Assembly (NCBI GenBank): GCA_013397845.1
Contig: VZTG01008661.1
Span: forward strand, 615,374-679,373
Reading direction: 5' to 3'
From: Melanocharis versteri
Lineage: Eukaryota > Chordata > Aves > Passeriformes > Melanocharitidae
Length of the DNA stretch: 64,000 nucleotides
Shown: positions 1 through 11,785 of the stretch, one piece after another
Layout of the letters: each line of letters opens with the position of its first letter
Numbering within the stretch: position 1 is the stretch's first letter
Program-made: the position numbers and the translations under genes
Notes under the pieces: generated by a model
The model's database searches: none
The model's input: only the letters and a program-made list of their open reading frames with translations
What the model was told of the DNA's origin: nothing

Positions 1-3
1 ATT

Positions 4-26
4 CCCCCCCCCCCCCCAAAAAAAAA
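4..26. repeat. C14 then A9 homopolymer pair
   Basis: A run of 14 C (4-17) is followed directly by 9 A (18-26). The next 25 bases continue as C- and A-only clusters. This is a low-complexity tract. The complementary strand has a 14-G run that could form a G-quadruplex. Its length is likely to vary between individuals or reads. No function is evident. Confidence 0.9.
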
Positions 27-1277
27 CCCCGCCTAAAACCCAAAAACCCAGCACTTCTGCAAAAAGAGGGAAAAGTGCTGGCATAGGCAGGAGACTGGTT
101 GAATTCCTCTACATGTCACTTCAACACACTTGTTGGCTTAGAAATGGTGACAATGTCCTCTTCCTAGTAGTGAGGTAAGTGGCAGAAAGCAGCCAGTACT
201 CTTATCAACTCCCTTGAGAGGTTTGGGGAGTGACATAGAAGAAAAATCATCTTTTGTCTTGCACATAGACCAACTATGATATGTAATCACAGAAAAAAAG
301 AGCACACAACCAGCCAGTCTTTGTCAGCTGTCTAATTATAGCTACAGCCAACTAAATAGCCAGCAACATGCAGTCCTCATTAAATCTGCTGTGAGCAGAA
401 ATTGCTGTTAGGGTCCAGAGAAGCTGGGATAGCACGGGGCTGGACAGAACTCATGCAGAGAAAAATTATTTGAGGAGAGGAACGGCTTTGTGGTCCCCCA
501 GCTTTAGGGACTGAGGAACTGAAATGCTAATATTAAGAGGACATGGCTTTTTTTTTAGAAATTCAGTGTGTGAGTCACCCAGAGATGCTGAGGATGATTA
601 TTCAGCTGCTCTCTGAAATACTTTTGAAGAACTTTTCTGCTGAAACTTCCCTTCCGACCTTTTAATGACTGAGTTTTCCTTTGCTTTAGCCTCATTTATG
701 TTGTTTTAACACTGGTAGGGGATGAGGTTGCCACTCTTGTCAAAACACAGAAACAAAAACCCTAATAAATAAACAACCCTTCTCTGCTTTTATTACAAAA
801 GAATGCTGGTTGTATGTGGGCAGCTGTGATCAGAGTAACAGCACTGAAAACATAAGATAAACACATGATAAAGCTGGCTAAAATGTCTGTGAGGTGTCCA
901 GGTGGCAATATTAATGGGAGGACTCAGAGACTCTTTGAAAAACCTCAAAATCTAAGTTACAGAACACTTTGATAGCTATTTTTAAAGCATGAACAGCACA
1001 TTTGCTTTTCCTTCTTTCTATGTGTCCATCCTCTGTTAGGATTCTCCTGTGGACAAAATCCCTTCCTGAACTCTTGCTAAAATCATCTGTCATCTGCTTC
1101 ACTTCTGATCAGATGCACACCAGACCCTCAGGCTGTATTAATGGTTTGATTCAGTAGCAATAGCTGAATGATAGGGGAATAGATAAGATCAGCTTTTTCC
1201 TCCTGAAGCAGTTCTCTAGGGAATCATGAGTTTAAAAAGGAATGAGGTCTTCCTCATAAAAAAAACCCAAACGCCTC
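27..1277. other. Non-coding stretch, nothing recognised
   Basis: Mixed-composition sequence. The only open frame of note is a minus-strand frame of about 63 codons at 911-1102, with no recognisable domain and no splice context that supports it. No repeat family, RNA gene or promoter was recognised. Confidence 0.6.
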
Positions 1278-1279
1278 AT

Positions 1280-1530
1280 GGTCTCGGGGATATTTAAATG
1301 CAACCTGGAAAATGCCCAGAATTTTTCTTCCAGCAGCAGCAGAGTGTGTGCAGCCAGTGCCCGCTGGGAGCTGTGCAGCCGGAGCCGGCAGCGCCGGGAG
1401 GATGCTGCCAGGTGGAGAAGGGAAATGAGCTCCTCTCTGCCCCCGCCTCCTTCCCTCACCTCCACATCCCTCCTGGCTCTGCCGGGTCAACAGCGAGGAG
1501 CGAAGGGAAGGGCTCCATCTGCTGCCATCT
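1280..1530. promoter_or_regulatory. Small CpG-enriched patch, candidate promoter
   Basis: From about 1360 to 1510 the sequence is clearly GC-richer than its surroundings and holds roughly nine CpG dinucleotides by hand count, whereas CpG is rare elsewhere in the window. A TATA-like block (gatatttaaatgc) lies upstream near 1288-1300 on the plus strand. A possible splice donor (CAG followed by gtggag) lies near 1411. Frames are open on both strands here, as expected from GC-richness, and none encodes a recognisable protein. This could be an alternative promoter or first exon, a small CpG island, or just a compositional fluctuation. The call rests on composition only. Confidence 0.25.
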
Positions 1531-2222
1531 TTTCTTTTTCATTAGGAGCCTGGCAACCATTGCTTCTGGACCAAAATGCTTTTAGCTTTAGATTGTGGAA
1601 TCCTAACCCCCCTCGATACACACCTCCAAGCAAAGGGTGGCATATACAAACCCATCACAGCTCAAGGGCATCCATAGGAGCCTTCAGGTCTAGAAAGGCA
1701 TAGATGCACAAAACAAAAGACATGTTACCAATGATTTGCTTCTATTTGTTCTCAAAGACCAGTGTAAAGGAGTTTAAGGTCTGAATTCATTCTTAGCCAT
1801 GCACTGAAGTTGACAGAGTTAGATCAGGACTGTGTTTGGCAGGATTTCCATATCCTGCAATTCAACATGGAATATGTAATCATCTGACAGAAGGTTCAGT
1901 ATGTTTAGTTGTATAACTGTTAGAACAGATAAAGGATCAGCCAGGCAAACAGTGAAATATGAAAACGGTTCTCGTAAAAACATCCCAGCCTTGGGGCATG
2001 CATCTGCCAAAACTGCTCCGTGGTGACATGAATGGACATAGCATTTAACTACTCTCCAAGAGGAGAGAGGATTACAAGGAGGTGGGGAAAGCAGAAGAAG
2101 CCAGAGCAAGCCTGCCAACAATAGCAGGTTGCAATACTTAATCTCAGTGCTTGTGCCAATGCGCTTCGAATCTGCTGTTGTTTTTATGAGGAAAAATGCA
2201 GAAAAGACTAATCTGTGTATTT
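1531..2222. other. Non-coding stretch, nothing recognised
   Basis: No repeat family is recognised. A minus-strand frame of 100 codons (1819-2121) has no domain or homologue that I recognise and is most simply a chance frame. Confidence 0.55.
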
Positions 2223-2359
2223 ATGTCTGTCTGGAAATGTTATAAGTGCCGTGTGGTCATTTTGATTCCAGAACCAATGGGGTTGGTATTCCCAGGATGG
2301 GGAGACTTGGACAGGGTGCCAGAACTCAGCCACTACATGCGGAACTGAAAGAAGAGAGA
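2223..2359 (+). other. Exon-like segment with a small open frame
   Basis: An 88-bp segment (2272-2359) lies between a possible acceptor (ttttgattccag) and a good donor consensus (gtgagtaa at 2360). One frame across it is Trp/Cys-rich and reads WGWYSQDG, then WTGC, then TTCG. That is loosely reminiscent of thrombospondin type-1 repeats, but the cysteine spacing does not match the family. A second frame is open from an ATG at 2223 to a TGA at 2348 (41 residues, ending LSHYMRN). Two plausible frames over so short a region cannot both be real, and either could be chance. It is listed only as a candidate exon or small ORF. Confidence 0.15.
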
Positions 2360-5300
2360 GTGAGTAAATGGAGGGATTCAGCAAAGTGCAAGACAAACTA
2401 CTAACTCTACCCCCAAATAATAGAATTTTATGGGGCTGTTTCAGCTCAGGGCTACAGCTTGTACGCCCTTGAGATGTTCTAGAACATTGTCTTCAGTCCT
2501 CTCAAATGACAAAGGCACCTAATTTGCTCATTTGTTTTCTGCTATGAATATAACTGTTCTTTTGTGGGAGTTTATGCCGGTGAGGTGAGTTAGAGCCAGC
2601 ATCCTGTGCGCTGCAGCTTCAATGAACACAGACAAGTACAATAGAAGGGTAGTGCTTGCCTGAGCAGCCTTCCAATGACAGTATTTTCCTGTGTTTACCA
2701 GTATAATGTTTCACAGAACAAGGGCCTCTGGCTTATTATCTACTTGTCTTTCCATTCTCAATTGAAATAGAGCATTTCTTGGCCAAATAGAGTGGGTTTT
2801 GATTGGTGGCTACTCTGGTTTGGTCTTTGGTCCCTTGTCATTCTTTTGACAGTGGCAGCAGAAGTTACAACACTGACTTTTTGCGGGCACTAGGATCTGT
2901 ATGCAGGTGACAGGCACATCACATAGGTTATTGATCAGTATTGGTACACGGCAGGCTTAACGTGACAGAAGTCTGTGTCCTGCTATGGTTACTATTGTGG
3001 TTACCACAGGCTGCTTGGGGGCTTTGGGGTCAGGTTTTGTTACTGGCGACGGAGCAAGGAGGAAGCAGGTTTTCCATGGGTTGTTTGAAAGATGTGCAGA
3101 AGTGGATTTGGATTCACTGGGACACGCATTCCCTGAGGAGGGTGCAGGAATAACACAGATGATTTGCTGCTACTTCATACTACTCCTTGCTTACACAAAA
3201 GCATAATACACTGATCTGTCTTTCCTATCTGATCCTGCCATAGTAGTCTCCATGCTGTCTAAGGATTTGTTTGATAATGTGTCTCTGGTGGTTTGTGCAG
3301 TTTTGCTTTAATCCAGCTAAAGCTTAGCTCTGTTTGACTAGTAAAAGACAGTGACACGTAGGAGTAGGGCTTCTTTGGCTTTCTTTGTTGGGTAGGACAG
3401 CTACTTGGCAGCTGAGTTTCCCAGAGACCTGGGGATTAAAGTGAATCTTGAGTTTCTTTCTTACTTGAAAGTCTCCATCACTCCAAATCTAACATTTTTC
3501 TTCTATATAGGCTGTAAACTACTGCAGGGAAGAAACATTTTCCAGATGACAGTGCTCCATAAATGGTGTTGTAGGATGTCAATTAGCTGTGATGGGAGTT
3601 GCACATCTCTACAGTACTCATGAGATCTCTTTTGACAATGAAGTGTCATTTTGGAGATAAATAAAACATGTGTGGACAGGTAAGAAGGTGAAAATTAGCA
3701 TGATCCTTGTCTAAAATTGATTTATGTGAGCTTCAAGAAAGATTTCTTAGTGAACTGGGCTAAACCTTGGCTGTCCTGAACCTAAAAGGGTTTGCTGCTT
3801 CTGTAAAAACTTCTATCTTTCAATGTCTCTGTATCTGTTAAAGTTCCTACAGTTTTTAAGGAATGAAAACAGCATTTCCACCATAATGGTGTTGTATTTT
3901 GATGTTCACTCCAGTTTGTGACCTTCCAGACCCAAATCTAAATGTCTAACATGATAGCCTTACACAGTATAAATGAGATTTCTGAAATTGCCGTGCAAAT
4001 GGGAGTTTCAGCTGAGATGGAAGACTGAACCATTTCCTTTGGAAAAGGAGGAGATAACAAGGAAAATGAATGTTCAGCAATGTGGGTACTTTAAATACAG
4101 ATTCCCACATGTTTTGATGTAATTTGTCTTGATAATTCTGTGGAAACCAATTTTTCCTCCTGTTATCCTGGATCAGATCTCTCAAAGATACAAGATGGAG
4201 ACAAGGAGAAACTGTCCTTCACACTGAAAAAAACCAGATCAAGCAGCAAATAAATACACTTTGTGTAGTCAGACACCGTTGCTGCATAGCTAAATCTGTA
4301 ATATCATATGAAGCTTATCAGAGGCGTTGGAACGCTTACACCTGTGTCCTCGCCAAATTTCTCCTGGGCAAATTGTTATCCATCTTCCTAAATCCTTTTG
4401 GCAGTTTCTACTGGAGAAAGAAAAAGGGTTTGCCATGTGCTGAGGCCCTGGACTGCATCTAGGTCGGGGCTCATGCCCTGTCCCTGTGCATGGGCTCTAT
4501 CTGAAGAGGGTAACATTGACACGTGCTGCAGGTCAGTTGCCCACCGGGATGATAACTTTGGATGGGAGATCAGGGAATGAATTACAGAGAGGCTCGGAGT
4601 CTCTTTGGTGAGGTGGCCGTAGCAGACCTCCTCACCCCCTGCTCAGACACCTGTGTGCTGCCTCTGTAACAGCTCCAAGCCTCGCTCCCTTTGATCCAGA
4701 GACAATCGCCTTCTCCTGGCACTGTGGGTGGGTGAAATGACTCTTGCAAGCACGTAGCACAAACGAGCTGTACGAATGCCATAGCACACGGAAGAAATGT
4801 GAGTCATAAATCATCATTAACATCTGCTGGAAAGCATGTCTGTGCCCCAACACAGCACCCACAATTGGTGTTATTTGGTATGGTTGGGGCACAAATCCAT
4901 AAAGATTGAGACTAATGGCTGCTTTAACAGGCGTGCCAGTTTGGGCTTAATGAATTTGTTAATATCAAGCAACTTTCTCCTCCCAGACAATGGTGTTGGT
5001 AATTCACAAGCTGTTATTCTTGGAGCCCCACTCTAACAAAAGCCAGCCTCTCTGTCTGAATGTTGCTGTTTTCATATTTTATTGCAGAAATTACACAAAA
5101 ATATTTGGCTTGTCTAATGAGGGCTTGACGATATAGTATATATTGCTGAAAATGTGTCATCACATTATTCCTACAAAAACAAACTTTTGTGGTTTTTTTC
5201 CTTGTCCATTGGCATTTTGCTAGTTCAAACTGGGGAACAGGGGATGTCTGTGTAACTTGTCTAATAATACAAAACAAATGATACGGGTGTAATGCTGGTG

Positions 5301-5497
5301 TTATCGTGGCCACATAGATTGTTCCTTTGCACTTACACTTGTTTTCTTCCCTCTTCAGATCTATAGGTTTAGACTGCTCTTGGCATCTGGAGTTTCAAAG
5401 GCTTTAGGAACACGCAGTTTGTCCTCCCTGAATGTCCTTATTAATCCATGTTCTTATGTGCTAGATCATGCAATTTGTTTTGCAGGAGGCCTTTAGG
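2360..5497. other. Non-coding stretch, nothing recognised
   Basis: No repeat family, RNA gene or coding exon was recognised. Near 5340-5359 there is a strong polypyrimidine-AG acceptor (tgttttcttccctcttcag). It is followed by a frame that stays open for about 45 codons, but no donor or recognisable protein goes with it. Short frames on both strands are 60-99 codons and look like chance. Confidence 0.5.
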
Positions 5498-5585
5498 GCC
5501 AGGAAAGCTTATTGTGGTTATCTAATCTGACCTATTTCATTATGGAGGTCACTGAATAGCCCCCTCAGGATTTCCTGCAGCTGGG
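5498..5585 (-). repeat. Old CR1 LINE 3' end fragment
   Basis: The plus strand reads as the reverse complement of the CR1 3' region. A 'ggccaggaaagc' block is followed by 'atctaatctgacct', which corresponds to the 'atctagtctgacctcc' motif of old amniote CR1 copies. The fragment is short and heavily diverged, so the exact limits are approximate. It is a non-autonomous fossil. Confidence 0.45.
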
Positions 5586-7551
5586 AGAGAGAGTACTTGA
5601 AGAAAGTTTTCCATTGTAATCAGAGATGGCTGAAGGCTTTTTGGCAGTGCAGGCAAAAATTTCTTTTCAGGGCAGCAGCAGAACGGGTTGTGAGAGAAGA
5701 AGGGCTGGAAGGGGCCAGGGGATTTCAGGAGATGGGGATGAGAATGCTGGGATCGGTCAGGAGGACTCCAGTAGGCAAGTGTGAGATCAGCAAGCTTTTG
5801 GAGACCATGAGTGTCAAACAGGCTCAGGAAATATCACAGACAACTGCAGAGAAAACATGGAGGTGATTACATGTATTTTTTGGAAGGTGTGTGTTTCAAG
5901 AGGAGGTCACAGGGCCAGGCAATTTAAAATTGAAGCTTTACAGGCTGGAGATGGAGAAGAAAAGTCATGGATTCCAGAGAGGGAATGGAAGTGATGAAAC
6001 TTTTGAGAGAGGTCTGAGTGGAGGGCAGGAGGGATTTGAGATACATGGGTAGTTTGAGGGAACTGTTATTTGAGATAGGGATCCTCACCTGATCCAACCC
6101 TTACCCCTCTGGATTTACAGCTCCTATACTTCAGAGGAGGATGAGCCCCACAGCCTGAGCCCCAGCTGACCCCCTGAGGCAAGAAACACCCACTATTTGT
6201 GCCATTCCTATTTGTCCTGCCGTGTGTCAGGGGACAAACACAAATGGATGGGGAGAGGGCTACAGGCAGGCAAAGGTCTTGAGGGGAGACCTGGGGAACA
6301 GTCCTTTCTGCTGCCAGGAGTAGCAGGATACACCATAAGCTGCTTCCCAGTCCAGCTGTGCCCCAGCACTATTCCCAATCTTTCCCTTGGGGCAGGATCA
6401 GGGCATTAACCTGGCATCCAGCTGTGCTGTGGCTCAGAGGGGTTCTCCGCCTCTTTCCTGGCACTGCAGGAGAAGGCAGCTTGTGGATCCCCCTTCCCAC
6501 TGCTCTGGACTCAGCCCCTCTCACCTGCTGCTGTGATTTGGCTCTGATCTTATATAGAAGCCACACAACTGGTGGAGAGTCTACCAAGTCTATTGGTAAG
6601 TCATTTCGATGAGTGATGCAAAAACCATACACCTCTTTCCTGGTTTGAATCTATTTACCATTAGAAGCATGGGAGAAAAAGAAACAGAGCAGAAAAGAAG
6701 TGCAAATTTTGCAAGGCTGGTAAACAGTTTGAAAAAGGATAGCAAAGACAGCTTTTCTCTAGGTGTAAGGTTAGAAACACAGGGCAGAAGAAAAGAGAAA
6801 AAGCTGACATGAATTGGATTAGGCAGCTAATGAAGGATTGAAGCAATACGTTATATTGCTACTGTGGAGTAAAACAAATACCTTCCTCCCAGAGATGAGA
6901 GATGAGGAAAGAAGTGGATATTTGTTCAGCGTGGAGTGCAAAAAGCTGGTGTTTGTCGTGTCAGAATACAGTATCATTGGCTCTGTGAGGAGGAAAGTGT
7001 GGAAGAGTTGAGACTTCCAAACCTGAACTGAAGATTTATAAACTGTTCTTGCAAAATGAAAGCAGAATTTTCCTTTGATAAACAGTATTTGTCAAATATC
7101 ATATCTTTTGTGTCCAGTTTGGTATTCCCTCTCTGACAGTGCCCAGACCTGATTTCTCAGGGGAAGACAGTGTGTTTTGTGTAACACACACACACAGGGA
7201 GTAGCTCAGTCTTATGGAGGGGATTCAGGCCACACATGGACACCTAAAGTCCCATTTTGTTTTCCTGACAACCTCTAATCCAGCCTCGGGCTGTGCACTC
7301 TCTCCTTTTTCAGTAGCCACACTACTTAACCTATGACTGGAAGCAAAGTTAGTGCACTGAGGACTTTCTGAAAGGCCATTCATTTCATGACACAGAGGAA
7401 ATCCCACAGAATAAGGCAAAAAGAGACCATAAAACCAGACAATACTGTTCCTTGCTGGCTGCTGGCCTGAGCGAGCCAGAGGAAAGGGATTTAACCTAAG
7501 AAGAAGAGCAGAACAAAATAGGATGTCCCTGTATCTGCTTATCTGGTTTAT
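5586..7551. other. Non-coding stretch with a short (AC)n run
   Basis: No gene or interspersed repeat is recognised. A short AC run (about 13 bases) lies at 7184-7196. Purine-rich sequence at about 5580-6060 gives one plus-strand frame of 89 codons (5597-5866), which has a biased composition and no recognisable domain. Confidence 0.55.
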
Positions 7552-7915
7552 TATCATAGAATTATAGAATATCCTGAGTTGGAAAGGACCCACAAGCATC
7601 ATTGAGTCCGACTCCTGGCCCTCCACAGGACAACCTCAAGAACCATCACGTGCCTGAGAGGGTTGTCCAAATTCTTCTTGAACTCTGTCAGGCTTGGTGC
7701 TGTGACCACTTCATGGGGAGCCTGTTCCAGTGCCCAACCACCCTCTGGCTGAAGAATCTTATTCTAATATCCAGCCCAAACCTCCCCTGCCACAACTTCA
7801 GGTCATTCCCTGAGGTCCTGTCACTGTCACTACAGAGAAGAGATCAGTGCCTGCCTCTCCACTTCTCCTCATAAGGAAGCTGTGGACTGTGATGAGGTCT
7901 CTTCTTTTACTCCTC
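7552..7915 (-). repeat. CR1 LINE 3' end, minus strand
   Basis: It starts with 'atcatagaattatagaat', the reverse complement of the 8-bp-like terminal repeat that ends CR1 elements. The characteristic CR1 untranslated and ORF2-end sequence follows: 'gttggaaaggacccac', 'agcctgttccagtgccc', 'gaggtctcttc'. The length (about 360 bp) is a typical 5'-truncated copy. The sequence differs from the copies at 47 and 52 kb, so it belongs to a different CR1 subfamily (the CR1 type with 'gagggttgtccaa' and 'ctctggctgaagaat'). Frames read on either strand here are remnants of the LINE, not host genes. Confidence 0.93.
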
Positions 7916-8023
7916 CCTCTTACTAACAGCAAAATACAGACATGCCATTTTCTAAATGGAAATGAAAATCAAAATGGCTTTTTTGAGAACTGATCCAGGT
8001 CCCAGGAGAATATTTACCCAGGT

Positions 8024-9151
8024 CTATCTCTCAGAAAACTGCTTCTGGTGGCAGTGTTTTCCCTTCAGTGACTGAAGGAAAAGGGTGTTATGGAGAAATC
8101 TGGTCATCCCTGGTGAGGAGTGGGGGTTCATGCAGCTGTTCCAGGTGTGCTGTGGGGCTAGTACACATCTGGATGCACTAGGTGGCAGGATCTGTCTGCA
8201 GCAGTGAAACATGCTGTGGGAATGATGTTTGCACTGGACAGAGAGCAGGTGGAGAGCATATTTCCTCAGAGATGCCAAAAACGAGTCCAAAAGATCTCTA
8301 TCTAACGGTGGTATGCAATTCATTACCAAATGCAAAACAGTCTGCTCGAGCATAGCTCACTGATGAGCAAGAGACTTACATTTTGTTGATTGAAAAGGAA
8401 AAAGGGGAGTTTTGCTATCAAAATATCTATAAGCCTTGTCCTCAGGTAGAGAGAGAACACTATGGGAAACAGCTCAGTGTCCTCTCCCTCTACCTGTTTG
8501 ATAGTCCATAAATTTAAAACTGAATTGCTCATTAAATCTTGGGGAGACAGGGATTCATGTCTGCTCTTATATCCTGCTCTTGGCCTGACAGAATCATACT
8601 TTGATTCTTGCTTGGAAACTGTGCTCAAGAGCAGCAAACAGCAGGTGCGTGAGGAGACCTGAGGTGTTCTCCAACGAAATCCTGACCTTGTTTGAGAAGC
8701 CTTGGTCCAGGGGAGGGCTTTTTGTGAAGAGAGGTTTATTAGAGGTGCTGGTAGCAGCTGTGGTGGCAGATATACGAGCAAAAGGAGAAATCATATCCTT
8801 GCTTCTGTGGAGGGTGATATTGAGTTGGTGTGATCTGGCTGAAACTACATGGAAAGTTAATAACAGCACCAAGACTGGTGCCAAATGAGCTCCCTGGTGC
8901 CCTGAGTTTGGATGTCCAACCATGTCTGGTGTGAAAGCAGGTGTTAGCTGCTTTCTGAGGTATGGGCCAAAGATGTTGATGCTGTCTGACAAGAAGAAGA
9001 TAAAGCTTAGGAATAGCAACAAACCTGACCACAATATTGGAATGTTGTCACCCTGAAAGTGTAGTTTGGTGAAGAGACAGGTCCTGGTTTTCCCTACTGT
9101 AAAGCGTTTGGGTTTCAGTCTCCTGTCTGCAGATTCCAACAGCTCACACAT
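8024..9151 (-). other. ORF-dense block, function unknown
   Basis: Three minus-strand frames follow one another with overlaps: 185 codons from an ATG at 9151 to 8594, 152 codons from a non-ATG start at 8781 to 8323, and 109 codons from an ATG at 8353 to 8024. Shifting from one to the next needs changes of frame, which a decayed gene with frameshifts would also show. Near 8740-8780 all three minus frames and one plus frame (8601-8888) are open together. That argues for low stop-codon density rather than real coding. The 185-codon frame has a hydrophobic stretch (GLLLFLSFIFFL). I recognise no domain, so a decayed unknown repeat or chance are both possible. Confidence 0.25.
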
Positions 9152-11167
9152 TAAGTATGTGTTTCCTAGATGAGATCCACAGGATCACTGCTGGAAAAGA
9201 TCTCCGAGTCGCAAAAACTTGAAAATTGTTAGTGTGGTTGTAGACTTCTCCCTTTGTACTTCAGAGGCATAACATGAAAGGCCCACACCAAAAGGGGAAT
9301 CTTCATGCTCTGTCCCTGTGAGGGATTCTGAAAGGTCTTTTTATTTCTAGACTAACAGCATGAATACAACCTGGCATTTTTAATTTTAAGCAATGACTAA
9401 ATGAACTTTAGGTCATGCCTTCATATGGAATTCAGTTGTTTTGGCTCCTCTCTGACAAGACAATAGTGAAAACCAGGTGGTGGACAAGACTCTGACACAG
9501 TCCCTTCATGTGTCCTTCTGAAGAATCCATCAATGATAAGGCAATATAGCTTCTTTTTTCCCCCCAGATTTGCAGAGTATGCTTTCTATTTTGTGCAGGT
9601 TGCAGTGGATATTGGTTCATTTTTTCTTATGGCAGCCTCTGGTCAATTGGTCCTGTTGCATATAATTAATTTTGACGGTTATCATCCGATCCCTCTTCCC
9701 ACATCACTTGCTGCTTATACCACTGTAATTACAGCCCTTGCTTAACTTCTTCTGATCTACAAAATGTTGAAAGAAAGTATCATTTTCCCTTCAAGATCCA
9801 TCCAGACCAAAACCTATGTTTGATTTGATATACTTGGACTGACAAATAAAACCACAGGTAAGAAAAATAAACCTGTGGATTCTTTGCCAGGTAAGCAAAG
9901 GAGGAAAGTAAAGCTGCCCTGTTCCCTGCTTTCCTTTTCCTGTGACTGAAAAATAAACTGGCAGAGGGAAGCATCCTGTGGAATACAGTCAAAGGGGCAA
10001 TTTCATTGCCCTGTCTGTATTTGAGGACCATGGAAAGGGATATCACCTTCCTGGGGTGACGTGGAGCCAGCTGCGGTGTTTGCTTTTGATGGAGAACGGA
10101 GCAGGGAAGGCACTCCTGGTTGTCCTTGGGCTGTGCAGCAAGGCTCCTGCTTCCTCCTCAGGTCAGGCTCCCCGTGGAGCATCTCCAGTGCAGGCCAAGG
10201 GCCCGAGGGCTGGCTGCACACAGGGACCACGCAGGTCCCTCAGGTCCCACCCTGAGTGCTTCCAGTACAGTGAGATTTTACTGCTTGGAGGCCATAAAAA
10301 TGCCTTAACAAAAGCTGGCATAAAATTTGGGCAACCTTCCAGAGCAAGGGCATGAAAATCCTCCCAAGCTGAAGAGCTGCATTTCAATCATGCGCGACCA
10401 CTTGTGTGTTAACTGTACACCTCTGGCTTTTTCACCGCTTCACTAGAACCTCCTTCCATTGGCAATTATCCCCTCTCTCCTATCTGCTTACCCCAGTTAG
10501 TCATGCCTCCTTTTCTTCTATTGGCCGATTCCACTTTCCCCACCTCCTCTCGCCCATGTTTTTTCTTCCCATCTTTCTTCTCTGGTGCCTTACCAAGATC
10601 CTTTGCCAGTTAGAGTGCTCTCTTATATTAGCTAAGCCCAAGACTCATCCTGCCTCCTTCCAGCATACAAATCTGGAAGAGGCCAGGGCAAGATGAGGAA
10701 TGGCAATCTGAATGCGCCAGCAAAACACACAAAGCTAGCACATATGGATCAGTGAATATCTTTGGGCCCAGGAACAAGAGAGCACCGGTAATCATAGGAG
10801 ACAGAGTGTTTTTGGCAGTGTCGGGGAATGAGATCGAGTCAGGACTTTCCAGGTGCAGCCTTATTTCCATTTCTGAAAAAAAGGCAGTGAGGAGGGAACA
10901 TGGATAGCCTAGGACGTAGCACGTCTGTCTGTGGGGGGACAAGCAGGATTTCTAGCCCGTGTTTGTGATGGCCTATCAAGTTTGAGAAGCTGTCTGCAGC
11001 CCCAGGAGTAGCCTGAGCTGGTATCCAAGTACAGCAGGTGGACTTTCCTCTTGTAAATGCTTATTTGTTTCCAACAATGGTTCCACCAGACACCAGTCAG
11101 CCTTGACCAGGCTGAGTTCACTCAGCAAGTACCTGAACTCAATCACTTGTTTTTGGTTTGTCTGGGG
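9152..11167. other. Non-coding stretch, nothing firmly recognised
   Basis: A strong acceptor-like tract (ttctttttt then ccccccag) ends near 9567 and is followed 30 bases later by CAG|gttgca. This is a possible micro-exon, but nothing supports it. At 10060-10390 the sequence is GC-richer and open in several frames on both strands (60-125 codons). None of these encodes a recognisable protein. Confidence 0.5.
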
Positions 11168-11191
11168 AAAAAAAAAAAAAAAAAAAAAAAA
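11168..11191. repeat. A24 homopolymer
   Basis: An uninterrupted run of 24 A is followed by purine-rich sequence. No polyadenylation signal precedes it and I see no processed-gene sequence upstream, so it is called a simple repeat and not a retropseudogene tail. Confidence 0.9.
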
Positions 11192-11456
11192 GAAGGAAAT
11201 GAGAGAAAAAGAAATCCCAGGAAAAGTGAACATTTCTGAGAATGATGGTTGTTTGCTGTTTCTCTTCAATTTTATATGAACTATTTGGGTTGGCTATAGC
11301 AGAGCTGCCAGGTGGCTAAACATGCCGAGTGAGTGTGGTCAGTGCTTGGGACACGCACTGTGCTCAAGGCATCCAAAAAATTACTCCTGACCTTCATTTA
11401 GTCTGCCAATCACTGCAGGCTGCCCTTACATCACATTTTTCACTAGCCAGTAACAG

Positions 11457-11785
11457 ATTCATAGAAATTAGGGATGGAAAAGACCTGTTAGGTCACACAG
11501 TCCACTTTTCCCCATTCCTTCTCTCCACTCCCTGAAGGTCAGCCCAGGGCTGTTCCCTACAGTGTATTTTCTAGTGCTTTGTCCAGTCTTATTTGAAATG
11601 ACTCAAGTGGTGGGGCTGCCAGCATTTCCCTCTGGGAGCCTATTCCACAGTCTAATGGGCTTCACTGTTAATTTTTTCCTGATTTCCAGCCTAAAATATC
11701 CCTTTGCTGATTTTGTCTCATTACCCACTTGCACCACCCTCCACAGTTTCTCTCCTTCCTCCTCGTTAGCAGCGCTAACACTCCA
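11457..11785 (-). repeat. Old CR1 LINE fragment, minus strand
   Basis: It begins with 'ttcatagaaattagggatgg' and continues with 'aaagacctgttaggtcac', 'ctagtgctttgtccag', 'cctattccacagtctaat' and 'ttttttcctgatttccagc'. This is the order of motifs expected when reading a CR1 3' end from the terminus inward. It is the same subfamily as the copy at 12605-12840 and older than the copies at 47 and 52 kb. Open frames in this interval derive from the LINE. Confidence 0.82.

Noticed and set aside
1278..1703. 141-codon plus frame over the CpG patch
   Set aside because: Ser/Arg/Pro-rich translation of GC-rich sequence, open on both strands, with no recognisable domain.
7602..7874. Plus-strand 90-codon frame
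   Set aside because: It lies entirely in the CR1 copy at 7552-7915.
11168..11191. Poly-A run as the tail of a processed pseudogene
   Set aside because: No polyadenylation signal upstream and no recognisable mRNA sequence. A simple A run explains it.
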